In this document: piece after piece, positions 54,431-63,879 of the stretch
Position numbering within the stretch: the first letter of the stretch is position 1
How the letters are laid out: each line of letters begins with the position of its first letter
From: DATFVA01 sp963832715
GTDB lineage: Bacteria; Bacteroidota; Ignavibacteria; Ignavibacteriales; Ignavibacteriaceae
Assembly (NCBI GenBank): GCA_963832715.1
Contig: CAWHVB010000001.1
Coordinates: 186,001 to 250,000 of the forward strand
Length of the DNA stretch: 64,000 bases
Direction of reading: 5' to 3'
Translations under genes and position numbers: made by a program
Notes under the pieces: generated by a model
Told to the model about the DNA's origin: nothing
The model's database searches: none
Seen by the model: only the letters and a program-made list of their open reading frames with translations

Positions 54431-55000
54431 ATGCGGAAATTATCTTATGTAGCTGCTTTACTCTTGATTTCATTTGTGGGGTGTATGCAGGAAAGCAATG
54501 TTACAGGACCACTAAATAGCGTTGAAAAAAACCAGGCTAAGACTATAATTATGCTTCCTGAAAGAGCAGATGTAAATGTGGAATCTGTGTTCTCATCTTC
54601 GCAGAACATCAGCGGTTCAAACGGCGGCGAAATACATATGGTTCAGAGCTACCAGGCATCAAACGGGAAAACAGTCACTATTGACTGCAGATTAAGTGTG
54701 CCTTCAAATAGTTCTGCATTTACCGATTCCCGTAATATTACAATGCAGGTTAGCGATCAGGCTGGAGTAGATTTTTATCCTTCAATGACTTTCAGTCAGC
54801 CTGTTGTTCTTAACTTTACTATTTCGGGTCTGGATCTTAACGGTATTGATCCCTCAGATGTAAATTTCTATTACGTCGATCAGAGCGGAAACCTGGCCCC
54901 GACAGTTAATGACGGTGTTTCGGTTGATGCTGGAACCGGTACTCTGACTGTAGTAAATGCCCAACTTCCCCATTTCTCACGCTGGGCTTACGCAAGATAA
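54431..55000 (+). CDS. Lipoprotein of unknown function
   Basis: I start at 54431 (MRKLSYVAAL), which has GGGCGAG upstream and a clear lipoprotein signal ending ISFVGC; an ATG at 54347 would place extra sequence ahead of the signal. The 189-residue product has a mature beta-rich domain with NFTISGLDLNGIDPSDVNFYYVDQSG and ends VNAQLPHFSRWAYAR. No family is recognised; the terminal HFSRWAYAR recalls ZU5-like ends. A strong terminator follows. Confidence 0.75.
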   Translation: MRKLSYVAALLLISFVGCMQESNVTGPLNSVEKNQAKTIIMLPERADVNVESVFSSSQNISGSNGGEIHMVQSYQASNGKTVTIDCRLSVPSNSSAFTDSRNITMQVSDQAGVDFYPSMTFSQPVVLNFTISGLDLNGIDPSDVNFYYVDQSGNLAPTVNDGVSVDAGTGTLTVVNAQLPHFSRWAYAR

Positions 55001-55024
55001 TTGAAAATGTGAAAAATTGAATAC

Positions 55025-55061
55025 GAAAGGATAACATTGCTTATGTTATCCTTTCAGATTT
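55025..55061 (+). terminator. Rho-independent terminator after lipoprotein
   Basis: GAAAGGATAACAT at 55025-55037 pairs perfectly over 13 bp with ATGTTATCCTTTC at 55043-55055. T-rich sequence follows. Confidence 0.88.
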
Positions 55062-55088
55062 TTAAATTATTTTTAATAAAGATGAATC

Positions 55089-56324
55089 GTGGCAGCAGGA
55101 GTTAAAAAAAATATTAACCTCGAAGAAATCTTAAACGGATTCTTTTCAGTTCAGGACTTTTCTGAACTCAAAAAGAACGTTTTTAAGAACGGGTTTCCAA
55201 AGACTGATAATCTGACTCTTAAACCTGCCGACAGGAAACAAATTGATGTAGATCTCTCCGGTTCGTACCTCAAAGAATTTCAGTTCCAAATCATCGTTAC
55301 GATGGCTGAACTCAAGCTGAGTAAAATCAGGTATATTGAGTTTCTCCTGGCTTTCGGCGATTATGCTATTTCAATAGGTGAGTATGAATTCGCAATTGAA
55401 ACGCATAAGAAAATTATCGATCAGAGTAAAACAGATATCAACCTGAAAAACCTTGCCGCGAATGCCAGCTATTCGATTGGTGAAATATACAGCCGTGAAG
55501 CCAAATGGATCGAATGCTTCGAATACACCAAAAAGGCTTTCAACCTCTTCAGGCAGCAGAACGATACTAAAGGCTGCGCAAAGTGTGAGAACCTGCTTGG
55601 TACAGTTTACGGTGAACGCGGAGATCTTAAAGAGGCTGCAAACCATTTTGAAGAAAGTCTGCGATACCTTGATGAAAAAAAAGACGCAGTATTGATGGGC
55701 AAGATTGAGATAAATCTCGGGATCATAAATAATATATACAGCAACTATGAACAGGCTCTTTTTTATTATAACCGTGCTCTTATAAATTTTCAGAAACTCA
55801 ATGATCACCATAAGCTTGCTCAGATAAGGCATAACATAGGGATCACCTATCTTAAGAAAAAAGAATATTCAAATGCCTTAAAGGAACTCGATAAAAGTAT
55901 AGCTGTTTCACTAAATGACAGTATTTATTCTGTCCTCGGGATATCGTATATAACCAAAGCCTTCATATATGCACAGATGGAAGATATTCAATTGTCAAAA
56001 GCTTTTGCCGATAAGGCTATGGAAATTTGTTATAAGACAAATGATAAACTTTCAGTTGCCGAAATCTATAAGGTTGAGGGAATAATCAGCCGGGTTCAGA
56101 AGAATTATGCGGCAGCGGAAAATTTTCTAAGTACAAGCCTTCGCATAAATAAAGATTATAAAAACTTCCTCAACTCCGCAGAGACATCTTTAGAACTGGG
56201 TATCCTCTACAAAGAATGGCAAAAAGCGGAGAAGGCAAATGAATGCTTCAAAGATGCCCTGAAATATTTCAAAAAAATTAAAGCTGTTCACGAAATTGAA
56301 AATATTGAACCGTACCTTGCCTGA
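55089..56324 (+). CDS. Cytoplasmic TPR protein
   Basis: The 411-residue protein starts with GTG (MAAGVKKNINLEEIL) and has no signal peptide. From about residue 95 it consists of TPR units, including AANASYSIGEIYSREAKW, LLGTVYGERGDLKEAANH, INLGIINNIYSNYEQAL, IRHNIGITYLKKKEYSNA and SLELGILYKEWQKAEKA, some seven in all. This pattern resembles regulatory TPR proteins that bind a signalling partner. It lies upstream of the response regulator with 140 bases between. Confidence 0.83.
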   Translation: MAAGVKKNINLEEILNGFFSVQDFSELKKNVFKNGFPKTDNLTLKPADRKQIDVDLSGSYLKEFQFQIIVTMAELKLSKIRYIEFLLAFGDYAISIGEYEFAIETHKKIIDQSKTDINLKNLAANASYSIGEIYSREAKWIECFEYTKKAFNLFRQQNDTKGCAKCENLLGTVYGERGDLKEAANHFEESLRYLDEKKDAVLMGKIEINLGIINNIYSNYEQALFYYNRALINFQKLNDHHKLAQIRHNIGITYLKKKEYSNALKELDKSIAVSLNDSIYSVLGISYITKAFIYAQMEDIQLSKAFADKAMEICYKTNDKLSVAEIYKVEGIISRVQKNYAAAENFLSTSLRINKDYKNFLNSAETSLELGILYKEWQKAEKANECFKDALKYFKKIKAVHEIENIEPYLA

Positions 56325-56464
56325 CAGCCCCCCTGTATAATTAATATATAAATTAGTATTTTCTGAATCATACATCTCCCCGTTGTAATCTTTTATTACA
56401 AACGTGATAATTCTGTTACATTCTGCAGCTATTTTACCTATAATCAAAGGAGAAATATCCGTTT

Positions 56465-57175
56465 ATGAAAAACGTTCTGGTAATTGAAGATGACAAAACA
56501 ATCTCTGATCTTATCAATATTCATCTTAAAGATATGGGCTGTACTGTAACCCGTGTTTATGACGGGAAAGACGGACTGAAAGATGCTGTTGATAATAATT
56601 ATGATCTGATTGTTTTGGATATAATGCTGCCTAATCTTGACGGGTTAGAGATCTGCAAGGAATTAAGGAAGCAGGAAAACTATACGCCTGTACTTATGCT
56701 TACAGCCAAGTCAGAGGAATTTGATAAAGTACTCGGTCTTGAACTTGGCGCTGATGATTACCTTACCAAGCCCTTTGCTGTCAGGGAGCTGACTGCAAGG
56801 GTAAAGGCTATTTTCAGAAGGATTGAAGCACTGCAGAAGGACCAGGGAGAGAAGGATGACATAAATATAGGCGATCTTTTGATCGACGTTGCAAAGAGAA
56901 GAGTGAGCCTTAGAGGGGAAAGGATTGAACTCACTCCCAAAGAATTTGAACTGCTTCACCTGCTCGCTTCTCACCCCGGTAAAACATACACAAGAGAACA
57001 GCTCCTCAGTATTTTATGGGGCTATTCTTATAACGGATACGAGCATACGGTAAACTCTCATATTAACCGTCTCCGCGGAAAAATAGAAAACGATTTGTCA
57101 AATCCCCGGTATATTTTAACAACCTGGGGAGTGGGCTACAGGTTCAACGACCTCGAAGAAATAACAAAGAAATGA
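56465..57175 (+). CDS. OmpR-family response regulator
   Basis: The 236-residue protein has a receiver domain with acidic pocket EDD (residues 8-10), phospho-acceptor Asp52 (LDIMLPNLDG), Thr80 and Lys102. A winged-helix DNA-binding domain follows (LTPKEFELLHLLASHPGKTYTREQLL, HTVNSHINRLRGKIE). AGGAG precedes the ATG. The histidine kinase follows after 13 bases. Confidence 0.95.
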   Translation: MKNVLVIEDDKTISDLINIHLKDMGCTVTRVYDGKDGLKDAVDNNYDLIVLDIMLPNLDGLEICKELRKQENYTPVLMLTAKSEEFDKVLGLELGADDYLTKPFAVRELTARVKAIFRRIEALQKDQGEKDDINIGDLLIDVAKRRVSLRGERIELTPKEFELLHLLASHPGKTYTREQLLSILWGYSYNGYEHTVNSHINRLRGKIENDLSNPRYILTTWGVGYRFNDLEEITKK

Positions 57176-57188
57176 AGGGAAAAGTATT

Positions 57189-58679
57189 TTGAAGACAAAG
57201 TTTTTTCATAGTCTGTTCTGGAAAATTTCGGCAATATTTTTATTGGTCCTGGTGATATTATCAGGAATATACATGTACATATCTGTGCGTACTGCAGAAA
57301 TGTACTACCAGGAAACTAACCAGAAGCTCGATGCGGAAATAGCTCCGCATATCGCTGCGGAAAACCAGTGTTTTGTAGACGGCAAAGCCAATACGGAAAA
57401 CCTGAAGGATGTTTTCCACAGTATTATGATAATCAATCCGAGTCTTGAGGTTTATCTCCTCGATAAACAGGGAAAGATACTTACATATTTTGCTCCCAAT
57501 AAAATTGTAAAACTGAAATATGTATCTCTCAAACCGGTAAATGAATTCATCGAAAATAAAGACAAGCCTTTCGTGCTTGGACCCGATCCCCGCAATGCCG
57601 ACAGGCAGAAAGCCTTCTCAGCGGCTAAAGTATATGAGGGAGATGTTTTCCGGGGCTACATCTATGTAATACTCGGAGGAGAGGAATATGATAACGCTAC
57701 TCAGCTCGTTTTCGGAAGTTATATTTTAGGTCTGGGCATTCGCTCAATGGGTATAACTCTTATTGGGGTGGCGATAATAAGTCTTATTGCACTCGGTTTT
57801 ATAACCCGGAATATGAGAAGAATTGTCTCTGTCATCAGGGAATTCAAAAACGGAAATATGAATGCAAGGATTAAACTGAAAGGACGCGGCGAGTTTAATG
57901 AATTCGCTGATTCCTTTAATGATATGGCCGATACGATTGTCAGGAATATAGAAGATATGAAGACGATGGATAACCTGCGGCGCGAGCTGGTTGCAAATGT
58001 CTCCCACGATCTCAGAACTCCCCTTGCGGCGGTGCAGGGTTATATTGAAACCATTCTTCTGAAATCGGAAACTCTTTCTGAAGACGACAGGAAGAATTAT
58101 ATGCAGACAATACTCAGCAGCACAGAAAGATTGAAAAAACTTGTTGAAGAATTATTTGAGTTATCTAAACTGGAAGCAAGGGAAACAAAGCCAAAGCCTG
58201 AAGCCTTCTCAGTTGCCGAACTTGCCCAGGATATTCAGCAGAAAAACCAGATTATAGCCGAGTCGAAAAATATTGAGCTCAGACTGAATTTTCCATACGA
58301 TCTTCCCCTTGTTTACGCAGATATCGGAATGATGGAAAAGGTTCTTCAGAATCTTCTCGATAATGCTTTTAAGTTTACCCCTGAAGGCGGGTCTGTAACT
58401 ATAAGACTTCAGATGAATAATGATAAAGTAATCACATATGTTAAGGACAGCGGTTCAGGGATAAAAAAGGATGATCTGGATTATATTTTTGACAGATATC
58501 ATAAGAAATCCTCTTCGGAGGGTCTGGGACTGGGACTTGCCATCGTGAAAAAGATTCTTGAAGTGCACAATATCAATATAAAAGTTGAGAGTGTTGAGGG
58601 CGCCGGAACAACTTTTTCGTTTGAGATACCGGTTTATAAAGGAAAATCTAAGAAAGAAAAGGAGGTCCTTGTTTCGTAA
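57189..58679 (+). CDS. HAMP-domain sensor histidine kinase
   Basis: The 496-residue protein starts with TTG, 9 bases behind AGGG. It has a first membrane helix at about residues 10-30, an extracytoplasmic sensor to about 177, a second helix to about 205, a HAMP linker, phospho-acceptor His273 (NVSHDLRTPL), N box NLLDNAFKFTPEGG, and G boxes DSGSGIKKDD and GLGLGLAIVKK. It is the cognate kinase of the response regulator. The ligand is unknown. Confidence 0.94.
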   Translation: MKTKFFHSLFWKISAIFLLVLVILSGIYMYISVRTAEMYYQETNQKLDAEIAPHIAAENQCFVDGKANTENLKDVFHSIMIINPSLEVYLLDKQGKILTYFAPNKIVKLKYVSLKPVNEFIENKDKPFVLGPDPRNADRQKAFSAAKVYEGDVFRGYIYVILGGEEYDNATQLVFGSYILGLGIRSMGITLIGVAIISLIALGFITRNMRRIVSVIREFKNGNMNARIKLKGRGEFNEFADSFNDMADTIVRNIEDMKTMDNLRRELVANVSHDLRTPLAAVQGYIETILLKSETLSEDDRKNYMQTILSSTERLKKLVEELFELSKLEARETKPKPEAFSVAELAQDIQQKNQIIAESKNIELRLNFPYDLPLVYADIGMMEKVLQNLLDNAFKFTPEGGSVTIRLQMNNDKVITYVKDSGSGIKKDDLDYIFDRYHKKSSSEGLGLGLAIVKKILEVHNINIKVESVEGAGTTFSFEIPVYKGKSKKEKEVLVS

Positions 58680-58693
58680 CACAGCGGGTGTTA

Positions 58694-58736
58694 TGTGATA
58701 TTTACCTTGAATTCGCTTATTTAAGCAGATATCACA
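58694..58736. promoter_or_regulatory. Nested inverted repeat upstream of RskA-like lipoprotein
   Basis: TGTGATAT at 58694-58701 is the reverse complement of ATATCACA at 58729-58736; inside lies GCTTA-TT-TAAGC at 58715-58726. There is no T tract. It could be an operator for the lipoprotein gene, with CRP-like TGTGA/TCACA arms, or an mRNA hairpin ending the kinase transcript. Confidence 0.45.
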
Positions 58737-58797
58737 TGCAATTTTAGTAAACATGTTAATTATGAATGACTTTATATGAACAAAAAATGGAGATACG

Positions 58798-59682
58798 ATG
58801 CGATACTTAATGATTGCTGTGATGGCGGCTGTTATAGGTTTAGCCGGATGCAGCAAAAATGATAACACAACAAATCCACCCGGAACAGGCGGGCTTACCC
58901 TTAATATTTCGGGATTAAAAGACCTGGGATCTTCAGCAAAATATGAAGGCTGGCTGATTGTAGACGGGACGCCCAAATCCACAGGAAAGTTTACAGTTGA
59001 TGGAAATGGAAATCTGAGTACTAATACTTTCGCTGTAGATCAGAGTGATCTTGATAATGCAACTAAATTTGTTCTGACTATAGAGCCGGAGCCGGATTCC
59101 AGTACCTCACCCAGCAATGTTCACATACTTGCAGGTAACTTTAATGACAGTACAGCTGCGCTTTCTGCAAGTGATGCCTCTGCATTAAATAATGACTTCA
59201 GTTCTGCTTCAGGTACTTTTATTCTTGCAACTCCTACAAACGGAAGCGCCACCAACGAAAACAGCGGTATATGGTTTCTTGATATAAGTTCCGGAAGCCC
59301 TGCAGTTGGATTAAACTTACCTTCCCTCCCTTCCGGATGGAAATATGAGGGCTGGGCAGTTATAGACGGAACCCCCGTATCAACTGGCAAATTTACCTCT
59401 GTATCGGGAGCAGATGAATCGGCACCATACAGCGGAACTATGGCAAGACCGCCATTCCCTGGAGAAGATTTTCTGAATAATGCTCCCATGGGATTGAGCT
59501 TTCCGACTGATTTATCAGGAGGAACCGCAGTGATCACTATTGAACCTGATCCCGACAATGATTCGGGCCCGTTTTTCCTTAAACCTCTTACAGGAAGTAT
59601 ACCTTCAGGAGCAATGGATCATACGGATTACCCTTTAAGCCTCAATGCAGGCAGCTTCCCCACAGGTACAGCAACACGATAA
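58798..59682 (+). CDS. Lipoprotein with two RskA-like repeats
   Basis: The 294-residue product has a lipoprotein signal ending IGLAGC. The mature part carries two related domains: KYEGWLIVDGTPKSTGKF with LTIEPEPDSS in the first, and KYEGWAVIDGTPVSTGKF with ITIEPDPDND in the second. This is the pattern of the exported C-terminal domain of RskA-type anti-sigma factors (Y-x-x-W-x-x-x-x-G-x-x-x-x-x-G-x-F and a vExxGG-like strand). There is no anti-sigma cytoplasmic part. It lies downstream of the two-component pair and ends at a terminator. Confidence 0.75.
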   Translation: MRYLMIAVMAAVIGLAGCSKNDNTTNPPGTGGLTLNISGLKDLGSSAKYEGWLIVDGTPKSTGKFTVDGNGNLSTNTFAVDQSDLDNATKFVLTIEPEPDSSTSPSNVHILAGNFNDSTAALSASDASALNNDFSSASGTFILATPTNGSATNENSGIWFLDISSGSPAVGLNLPSLPSGWKYEGWAVIDGTPVSTGKFTSVSGADESAPYSGTMARPPFPGEDFLNNAPMGLSFPTDLSGGTAVITIEPDPDNDSGPFFLKPLTGSIPSGAMDHTDYPLSLNAGSFPTGTATR

Positions 59683-59694
59683 AATCAATTTCAA

Positions 59695-59733
59695 CTGCCC
59701 CCGGATAATAAATATTCCGGGGCAGCTTTTTTT
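59695..59733. terminator. Bidirectional terminator
   Basis: CTGCCCCCGGA at 59695-59705 pairs with TTCCGGGGCAG at 59715-59725, with one bulged C, followed by seven T residues. The converging mscS gene ends at 59733. Confidence 0.85.
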
Positions 59734-60707
59734 CACATAAAATCTTCAGCGTGAATTAAATTTTGTGCAAGCAGTTCTTTCATTACAAGTTCGGTCATAT
59801 CACTCTTAAACTGGAATTCATACCTTATATCCATCACATAAGCTTTCAGCCGCATTTTCAGATATGCTCTGCGGTCTTTAATCTCATTAAAAAATAATAC
59901 TGTAATGGGTTTATTTAAATAAATATATCTTGAAACCTGTGCAGCTTCGATCGCGATCTGTCTTACCCTGTCTGTATCAATTTCAATAGGAAGGAAAATT
60001 TCGGCTACAACCTGGCAGTTAGGCTCACCATAATTGGAATTAGAAACAGATTTATTCATCAGTTCCCCGTTGGGAATGGTGACAGTTGAATCATCCGGTG
60101 TTACAATCCGCGTTGAGCGCAGTCCGATCTTCATAACCTCGCCGTAATACTCTCCCAGCTGGATCTTATCCCCTACCTGGAAAGGTCTGTCGAATAAAAT
60201 CATAATACCGCCGAAAATATTTTTAATTACATCCTGTGCTGCAAACCCTACTGCAATACCTACCGAGGCAGTCACGGCTATCACGGTTGCAATCGGAGGT
60301 CTGAATATTCCCGCAACTACAATATAGATTATCAGCACCCACCCGAAAATTCTTACTATCGGCAGGATTCCTTTTATTGTAATTCTGTAGCCGGCACTGC
60401 GTTCGGCAAATACTTCAAGAATTTTCGTTATGATCCTTATTATATACAATCCCGCAATAAAAAATACCAGGGCCCAGATAACTTTCCCGACTGAGATTAC
60501 ATCCAGTACAGATGGAGGTTCAAGCTGGTTGACTAAACTTTTGGAGGAATCGGCGGCGGTATGAATTTTTACTGAATCTTTTGCCAGCACGGAATCGAAT
60601 GTATTGGCTTTTAAATTCAGCTTTTTTAGTGCTGTGTCCTGGGAATACACCGGAGAGAAACAATTAAGGATCAAAAAGAATAAAAGTATCGATGTTTTTA
60701 TGTTCAT
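59733..60707 (-). CDS. MscS-family mechanosensitive channel
   Basis: The 324-residue protein has a signal-like N-terminus (ILLFFLILNCFSPVYSQ), an extracytoplasmic stretch, membrane helices at about residues 72-94 and 108-130, and the pore helix region TASVGIAVGFAAQDVIKN. It continues with the MscS beta domain (FGGIMILFDRPFQVGDKIQ, GLRSTRIVTPDDSTVTIPNG) and a C-terminal cytoplasmic domain. It would release solutes on hypo-osmotic shock. It starts 5 bases after the large NTPase gene, so the two are cotranscribed. Confidence 0.93.
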   Translation of the reverse strand: MNIKTSILLFFLILNCFSPVYSQDTALKKLNLKANTFDSVLAKDSVKIHTAADSSKSLVNQLEPPSVLDVISVGKVIWALVFFIAGLYIIRIITKILEVFAERSAGYRITIKGILPIVRIFGWVLIIYIVVAGIFRPPIATVIAVTASVGIAVGFAAQDVIKNIFGGIMILFDRPFQVGDKIQLGEYYGEVMKIGLRSTRIVTPDDSTVTIPNGELMNKSVSNSNYGEPNCQVVAEIFLPIEIDTDRVRQIAIEAAQVSRYIYLNKPITVLFFNEIKDRRAYLKMRLKAYVMDIRYEFQFKSDMTELVMKELLAQNLIHAEDFM

Positions 60708-60712
60708 AAAAT

Positions 60713-63700
60713 TTAATGCAGAATATTTTTTGTCTGGAGCAGGCTGACTGTCTGCCGGTACAATAAAGGATTGATGATGAATCCGGATTTTGTTCCGGTT
60801 ATTATTCCGTCATCTGATAGTAATAGAAGATTAAGACGGCTTTTTTCTTCCGATTGATTGAAAACCATCGCATGTTGTTTAACCGTTAGTCCGTCATGTA
60901 TTAAAAGAGAGTACAAAGTAAAGATCTTCTCGTCGCTTAGTCCCTGGAGAAATGAGAAATCAAGGTCTTCAAGCGATCCTATTGTAATATTATCATCCTT
61001 AACCTCTCTTGTAGATCTCATCCAGAAAAAGAGAGAAATACTTAGGTTGCTCCTCGCAAATCTATTCAGCTCGGAGAAATATTTCTCTTTCAAATACTTT
61101 TGTTTTTCAGGATCGCTCAATCTCTGGTAAGTCTTACTTTGCAGATCGCCGGCTGACGGCTCAAAATGAATGTTATACCCGCTGACACGGTGACGTTTGA
61201 GAATAATATCAACTATCTGGTTGTCTGTGAAAGCATTTAACCTGACCGTATAAGAAAAATAGTCGCTTATATTAAGTACCCGTTCAAGATAATTCCAGGC
61301 GTATAAATTTGACGTTACGATCCAGAAGACATTTCCGTTAGTTGCTGAGATAATCTCAAAAAACTTTTTGAATGCCCTGAAGCCGCCGATCCTGCGGATG
61401 AAAAGGTGCTGGATATTTTCGATTATTATAATTTTCTTATTTCCTGCAGAATTCAGGAAGCGTATAATTTCTGTATAGTCCCGGAAACCGGTTCCTAATA
61501 TATATCCGAAATATTTTAAGAGAGCTTCTTCACACTCAATGGTTTTATCAGCATCCGTTCTTATCAGTTCCTCTTCTATCGTAATATTTTTAAGGAGGAA
61601 ATTTATTGTTGTGGTTACCCCGCTTCCCTTTTCTCCTATCAAAACAGCGGGAGCAAAGCTTCCGTTTTTCCATTTAGTGTAGGCAAACTTCAGTGCATTA
61701 ATTTCCTTCTCCCTCTTCTCATAAAATTTTTCATCCTCGAGAGGTTCAGTTCTGAAAAGCCTCTGGTATACGTACGGCAGCTTGTTTATTGCATTTTCTG
61801 TTTCAGTCAGGAAATCGGATATCTCCGCAGAAATACGTGTTTTAGGTTTTTCCAGTCCGAAACGCCGGCGGACGTCTGTGTACAGATTACCCGTGCCGCG
61901 AATGATCTGCCTGGAAAAGTTTATAACGCCTGGAATGAAGTCTTTGACTGACTGAACTGTCTTTGCCCTGAATTGTACGGTCTTTTCTATAGCCTTAGCT
62001 TTGGCTACCCTTAATCTTATCTCAACGACATTATCGGTATTCGTAAGTTTTAATATTTTCCTGTTGAAGCTGCTTACAGAAGAAGAAGTTGAACTGCATA
62101 TCGTTTCATGTATATCAAACAATTGCGATTTAACTTCATCCGTTTTCGAGATTGCCCTCTGCAATCCTTCCACAGCTATAGAGCGGGGGTTGTTTCCTGA
62201 TGAATCTGCTGAAGCAATCGCTGATTCAAGATTAAAATCTGCAATTTCATCAATATTCATCAGTTTTTTCTGAATATCATCCACCTGCTCTACAATCGAT
62301 GCCTTCAGTTTATGTGCTTCCTTCAGGAAGTCAGGCAGTATCTCGAACCTTATCAGTTCGCCGGGATCTATAGATTCGATCTCCGAATCACGTATTTCCC
62401 TATCATAGACCTCCGTTTTTACAATAGCTCTTTTAACCGAGGTTTTTTCAATATTTTTCCTGAGATTCATTTCCAGTTCATCAATTATCCCGGGAATCCC
62501 GGCGTTTAACAGCAGTTCAGCCGTATCTTGCGTTAACTCCTCACCGAGAATTTTGTGCAGTGAAGATTTTTCTCTTAATAAAACTTCCCTTAGCTTTTCC
62601 GGGTTCTGCTGTTCTTCAATCCTGTTTTTACAGGCGAACAATATCCGTTTGATCTCATCAAAGCCGGGAACGATCCTGTCAATGATCTTCTGTCTGCTTT
62701 CTTCTTTTAATATATATAACTGCTGTACTTCAAGGACTTCATTTATATAAATATCCTTGTTCAGTTTCCAGTCTTCAAACAGGGTGAATAAAGTATTGCT
62801 CCATCCCCCGGATAAGTGCACGTATTTTTCTTCAACATTTTGTTCAGACTTTGTAACCTTTTTAGCTGAATACCGCCAGGCAGGGTACTCAAGTGTCCCT
62901 GCTTTACTATACAGTTCATCCAGTTCGGAGAAGATTTCGTCGAGGTTCTCCTTCGTTTTTATCTTGATGCTTTCCCTTGTCTTCTGAAGGAGTATCAGTA
63001 CTGAATCGAATCCCTTTTCAAACACCTTAACCTCTTCTTCCGAAGGTATGTACTTCAATGTATCAGGGAAATGAAGTTCTGAAGTAAAGTGCCGGTTGAT
63101 TTTTTCCTCACTCATCCAAACGGACTGATAAGAGGAAGAGAAATCCGCATTAAGCTCCTTAACAAGATCGAATGATTTTAACAGCAGTTTGTCTCTTAAT
63201 ATCAGCTGGATGAGGTTCCGGAAGTAAACCTTTCTCTTCCAGCGTCTTAAAGATTTATCCTGGTTATGGAACAATCGCCTTGTGAGATTGAGGAATCTCC
63301 CCGGGGAAGTAGTAATTAAATAGCCTGCGCTTTTGAATAATTTAATCGCTTTTACAACGAATGAGTCGTCCTTTAAAAAATTAAACCTGTCTTCATCCTG
63401 CTCTTCGATCCTTTTTTTATCTGTCAGCTTAAGGAATTCATTATAATTCCTGATGAGTTCTGAGAACTCCTCTTTAAAGCCGCGTGCATTTTTGTCGGGA
63501 GACTTCTTCTCCAGCATGGAAAGCAGTTTAGCATTATAATTTTCAATTTCTTTGTAGAATTTTAGTTCGTCCCCTGTCAGATCTTCAAGGTTTAAGAGAT
63601 GTGTTTTTACAAGATCCCTTATTTCATTAATAAAGAGAATCTGTTCATCAATCTTCCGGGTTAATGCGGAAAGGAAAGAAGAGTTGACAATTTCCTCTAT

Positions 63701-63733
63701 CTCTTCTCTTATTACAACGAATTCTTCTTTCAT
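60713..63733 (-). CDS. Large P-loop NTPase-like protein of unknown function, co-operonic with MscS
   Basis: The 1006-residue protein has a long helical, coiled-coil-like N-terminal two thirds (residues 1-650). A P-loop domain starts near residue 690: VLIGEKGSGVTTTINFLL, where the Walker A lysine is replaced by Val (GTA codon), followed by KKIIIIENIQHLF near 765 as Walker B with Glu-Asn instead of Asp-Glu, and FWIVTSNLYAW as a sensor-like strand. The end looks like winged helices. It resembles ORC/ExeA-like ATPase folds, but is not assigned. Nucleotide hydrolysis may be weak or lost. It is cytoplasmic, cotranscribed with mscS. Confidence 0.75.
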   Translation of the reverse strand: MKEEFVVIREEIEEIVNSSFLSALTRKIDEQILFINEIRDLVKTHLLNLEDLTGDELKFYKEIENYNAKLLSMLEKKSPDKNARGFKEEFSELIRNYNEFLKLTDKKRIEEQDEDRFNFLKDDSFVVKAIKLFKSAGYLITTSPGRFLNLTRRLFHNQDKSLRRWKRKVYFRNLIQLILRDKLLLKSFDLVKELNADFSSSYQSVWMSEEKINRHFTSELHFPDTLKYIPSEEEVKVFEKGFDSVLILLQKTRESIKIKTKENLDEIFSELDELYSKAGTLEYPAWRYSAKKVTKSEQNVEEKYVHLSGGWSNTLFTLFEDWKLNKDIYINEVLEVQQLYILKEESRQKIIDRIVPGFDEIKRILFACKNRIEEQQNPEKLREVLLREKSSLHKILGEELTQDTAELLLNAGIPGIIDELEMNLRKNIEKTSVKRAIVKTEVYDREIRDSEIESIDPGELIRFEILPDFLKEAHKLKASIVEQVDDIQKKLMNIDEIADFNLESAIASADSSGNNPRSIAVEGLQRAISKTDEVKSQLFDIHETICSSTSSSVSSFNRKILKLTNTDNVVEIRLRVAKAKAIEKTVQFRAKTVQSVKDFIPGVINFSRQIIRGTGNLYTDVRRRFGLEKPKTRISAEISDFLTETENAINKLPYVYQRLFRTEPLEDEKFYEKREKEINALKFAYTKWKNGSFAPAVLIGEKGSGVTTTINFLLKNITIEEELIRTDADKTIECEEALLKYFGYILGTGFRDYTEIIRFLNSAGNKKIIIIENIQHLFIRRIGGFRAFKKFFEIISATNGNVFWIVTSNLYAWNYLERVLNISDYFSYTVRLNAFTDNQIVDIILKRHRVSGYNIHFEPSAGDLQSKTYQRLSDPEKQKYLKEKYFSELNRFARSNLSISLFFWMRSTREVKDDNITIGSLEDLDFSFLQGLSDEKIFTLYSLLIHDGLTVKQHAMVFNQSEEKSRLNLLLLSDDGIITGTKSGFIINPLLYRQTVSLLQTKNILH

Positions 63734-63879
63734 TTAAAGCAATATAAAATGAGGGATTAGGGGGAATATAATTAAATAAAATTAAATCGCGAAAACCGGA
63801 TCTTTGTAAATGTTAGCCAGAACAAATGAAAGCTTTGGAAAATTGATAAAATTGTTCTTGTTTAACTATCAGGACGTTA

